Assembly: GCA_964036045.1 (NCBI GenBank)
Contig: OZ038380.1
Coordinates: 6,781,913 to 6,845,912 of the forward strand
Direction of reading: 5' to 3'
DNA: 64,000 nt
DNA from: Eutreptiella sp. 'Long Island Sound 2002'
Lineage: Eukaryota; Euglenozoa; Euglenophyceae; Eutreptiales; Eutreptiaceae
Shown: in pieces, positions 63,301-64,000 of the stretch
Position numbering within the stretch: the stretch's first letter is position 1
How the letters are laid out: each line of letters begins with the position of its first letter
The notes under the pieces: generated by a model
Database searches by the model: none
The model's input: the letters and a program-made list of their open reading frames with translations, nothing else
What the model was told of the DNA's origin: nothing
Translations under genes and position numbers: made by a program

Positions 63301-64000
63301 CACGGTGAGACCCCAGTTTTGTGTGTAATAATGATTTACCACAGTCCAATCATGACTTCTGCACAAAAACTGTATGGCCAAGACCGAGCCAGTTTTGGAG
63401 CATTGTGACCACAATGTGGGGCACAAACTGTGAGTGCAGCATTGCCGCAAAAAACACATGGTGAGGCCCCAGTTTTGTGTGTAATAATGATTTACCACAG
63501 TCCAACCATGACTTCTGCACAAAGGCTGCATGGCCAAGACCGACCCAGTTTTGGAGCATTGTGACCACAATGAGGGGCACAAACAGTGAGTGCAGCATTG
63601 CCGCAAAAAACACATGGTTAGACCCCAGTTTGGTGTGTAATAATGATTTACCACAGTCCAACCATGACTTCTGCACAAAGGCTGCATGGCCAAGACCGAG
63701 CCAGTTTTGGAGCATTGTGACCACAATGTGGGGCACAAACAGTGAGTGCAGCATTGCCGCAAATAACACATGGTGAGACCCCAGTTTTGTGTGTAATAAT
63801 GATTCACCACAGTCCAACCGTGACTTCTGCACAAAAACTGCATGGCCAAGACCGAGCCAGTATTGGGGCATAGTGGCCACAATGTGGGGCACAAACTGTG
63901 AGTGCAGCATTGCCGCAAAAAACACATGGTGAGGCCTCAGTTTTGTGTGTAATAATGATTTACCACAGTCCAACCATGACTTCTGCACAAAGGCTGCATG
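57302..64000. repeat. 156-bp tandem satellite array, right part
   Basis: The same satellite continues directly after the SINE and runs off the right edge. The last unit start is 63911, leaving a 90-bp partial unit. After removal of the SINE plus one target-site copy (302 bp), unit phase is continuous with the left part. The first roughly 480 bp match the array 3120 bp to the left of the insertion (53880-54360). Further right the units are A-like, with recurring private variants such as GACCCAGTTTTGG (58394, 61670, 63540) and GCAAATAACACATGG (61574 to 63764). Confidence 0.98.

Larger units (their letters stand above)
57268..63927 (-). other. 2219-codon open frame running into the SINE; probably not a gene
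   Basis: The Cys-rich frame covers about 42 monomers and stops only after reading into the SINE head, where the last residues come from tRNA-like sequence. The end point is therefore set by a transposon insertion and not by a conserved terminus. Confidence 0.8.

Noticed and set aside
1-64000. Numerous overlapping long open frames on both strands as genes
   Set aside because: They are periodic translations of one 156-bp unit, open in several frames at once, starting and ending at polymorphic sites inside units, with copied nonsense and frameshift variants. Nothing non-repetitive supports coding.
1-64000. CRISPR array
   Set aside because: The whole 156-bp period is repeated. There are no short constant repeats separated by unique spacers and no cas genes.
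1-64000. CENP-B box in the satellite or SINE
   Set aside because: I looked for NTTCGNNNNANNCGGGN on both strands. Monomers have CGGGA only in GGCCGGGACC variants without the TTCG part, and the SINE TTCGAACCGAG lacks the required A and CGGG spacing.

Overview
This window is a single block of eukaryotic satellite DNA. No protein-coding gene, RNA gene, CRISPR array or prokaryotic feature is supported. The window consists of a 156-bp monomer repeated head to tail from the first base to the last, broken by one retroposon. The first full unit begins at base 1 with TGCCGCAAAA and the last unit start is at 63911. After correcting for the length changes I could locate, that distance is exactly 408 x 156 bp, so the window holds 408 complete unit positions plus a 90-bp partial unit. 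The array continues beyond both window edges.

The non-satellite DNA is a 288-bp tRNA-derived SINE on the minus strand at 57014-57301. It has a Pol III A box, two B boxes (one inside a tandemly duplicated 83-bp module), a (TTTACC)n-type tail and a perfect 14-bp target-site duplication. A near-identical stretch of the array 3120 bp to the left (53880-53893) keeps the empty insertion site, so the SINE arrived after that part of the array had been duplicated. The SINE points to a metazoan. I cannot name the species. The tail and the GC-rich body suggest, weakly, a marine invertebrate or basal chordate rather than a mammal.

Layout: (1) 1 to about 11860, subfamily A monomers (CACATGG, AAAGGCTG, ATTGTGACC), with a 2652-bp (17-unit) higher-order duplication. 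(2) About 11860-33700, mostly subfamily B (CATACGG, AAAAACTG, CATAGTGG, GTGCGGC), with higher-order repeats of 2496, 1248, 780 and 624 bp and a compound 5/8/5/7/5-unit structure at 25931-31390. (3) About 33700-45100, A-like units with tandem 1873-bp and 1404-bp higher-order repeats, ending in a truncated 113-bp unit at 45088-45200. (4) 45101-57013, several copies of a 7-unit core module. (5) 57302-64000, A-like units that resume the interrupted module. Region 1-11.7 kb and region 45-61 kb share private variants in the same order, which suggests that a B-type expansion lies between two parts of an older A-type array.

The monomer length is divisible by three and stop codons are rare in four of its six frames. 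Very long open frames therefore result, the longest 3836 codons on the minus strand. I treat these as by-products of the satellite: nonsense and frameshift alleles were copied along with the higher-order repeats, several frames are open at once, and no start context, intron or non-repeat domain is visible. Likely setting (inference): constitutive heterochromatin, centromeric, pericentromeric or subtelomeric.
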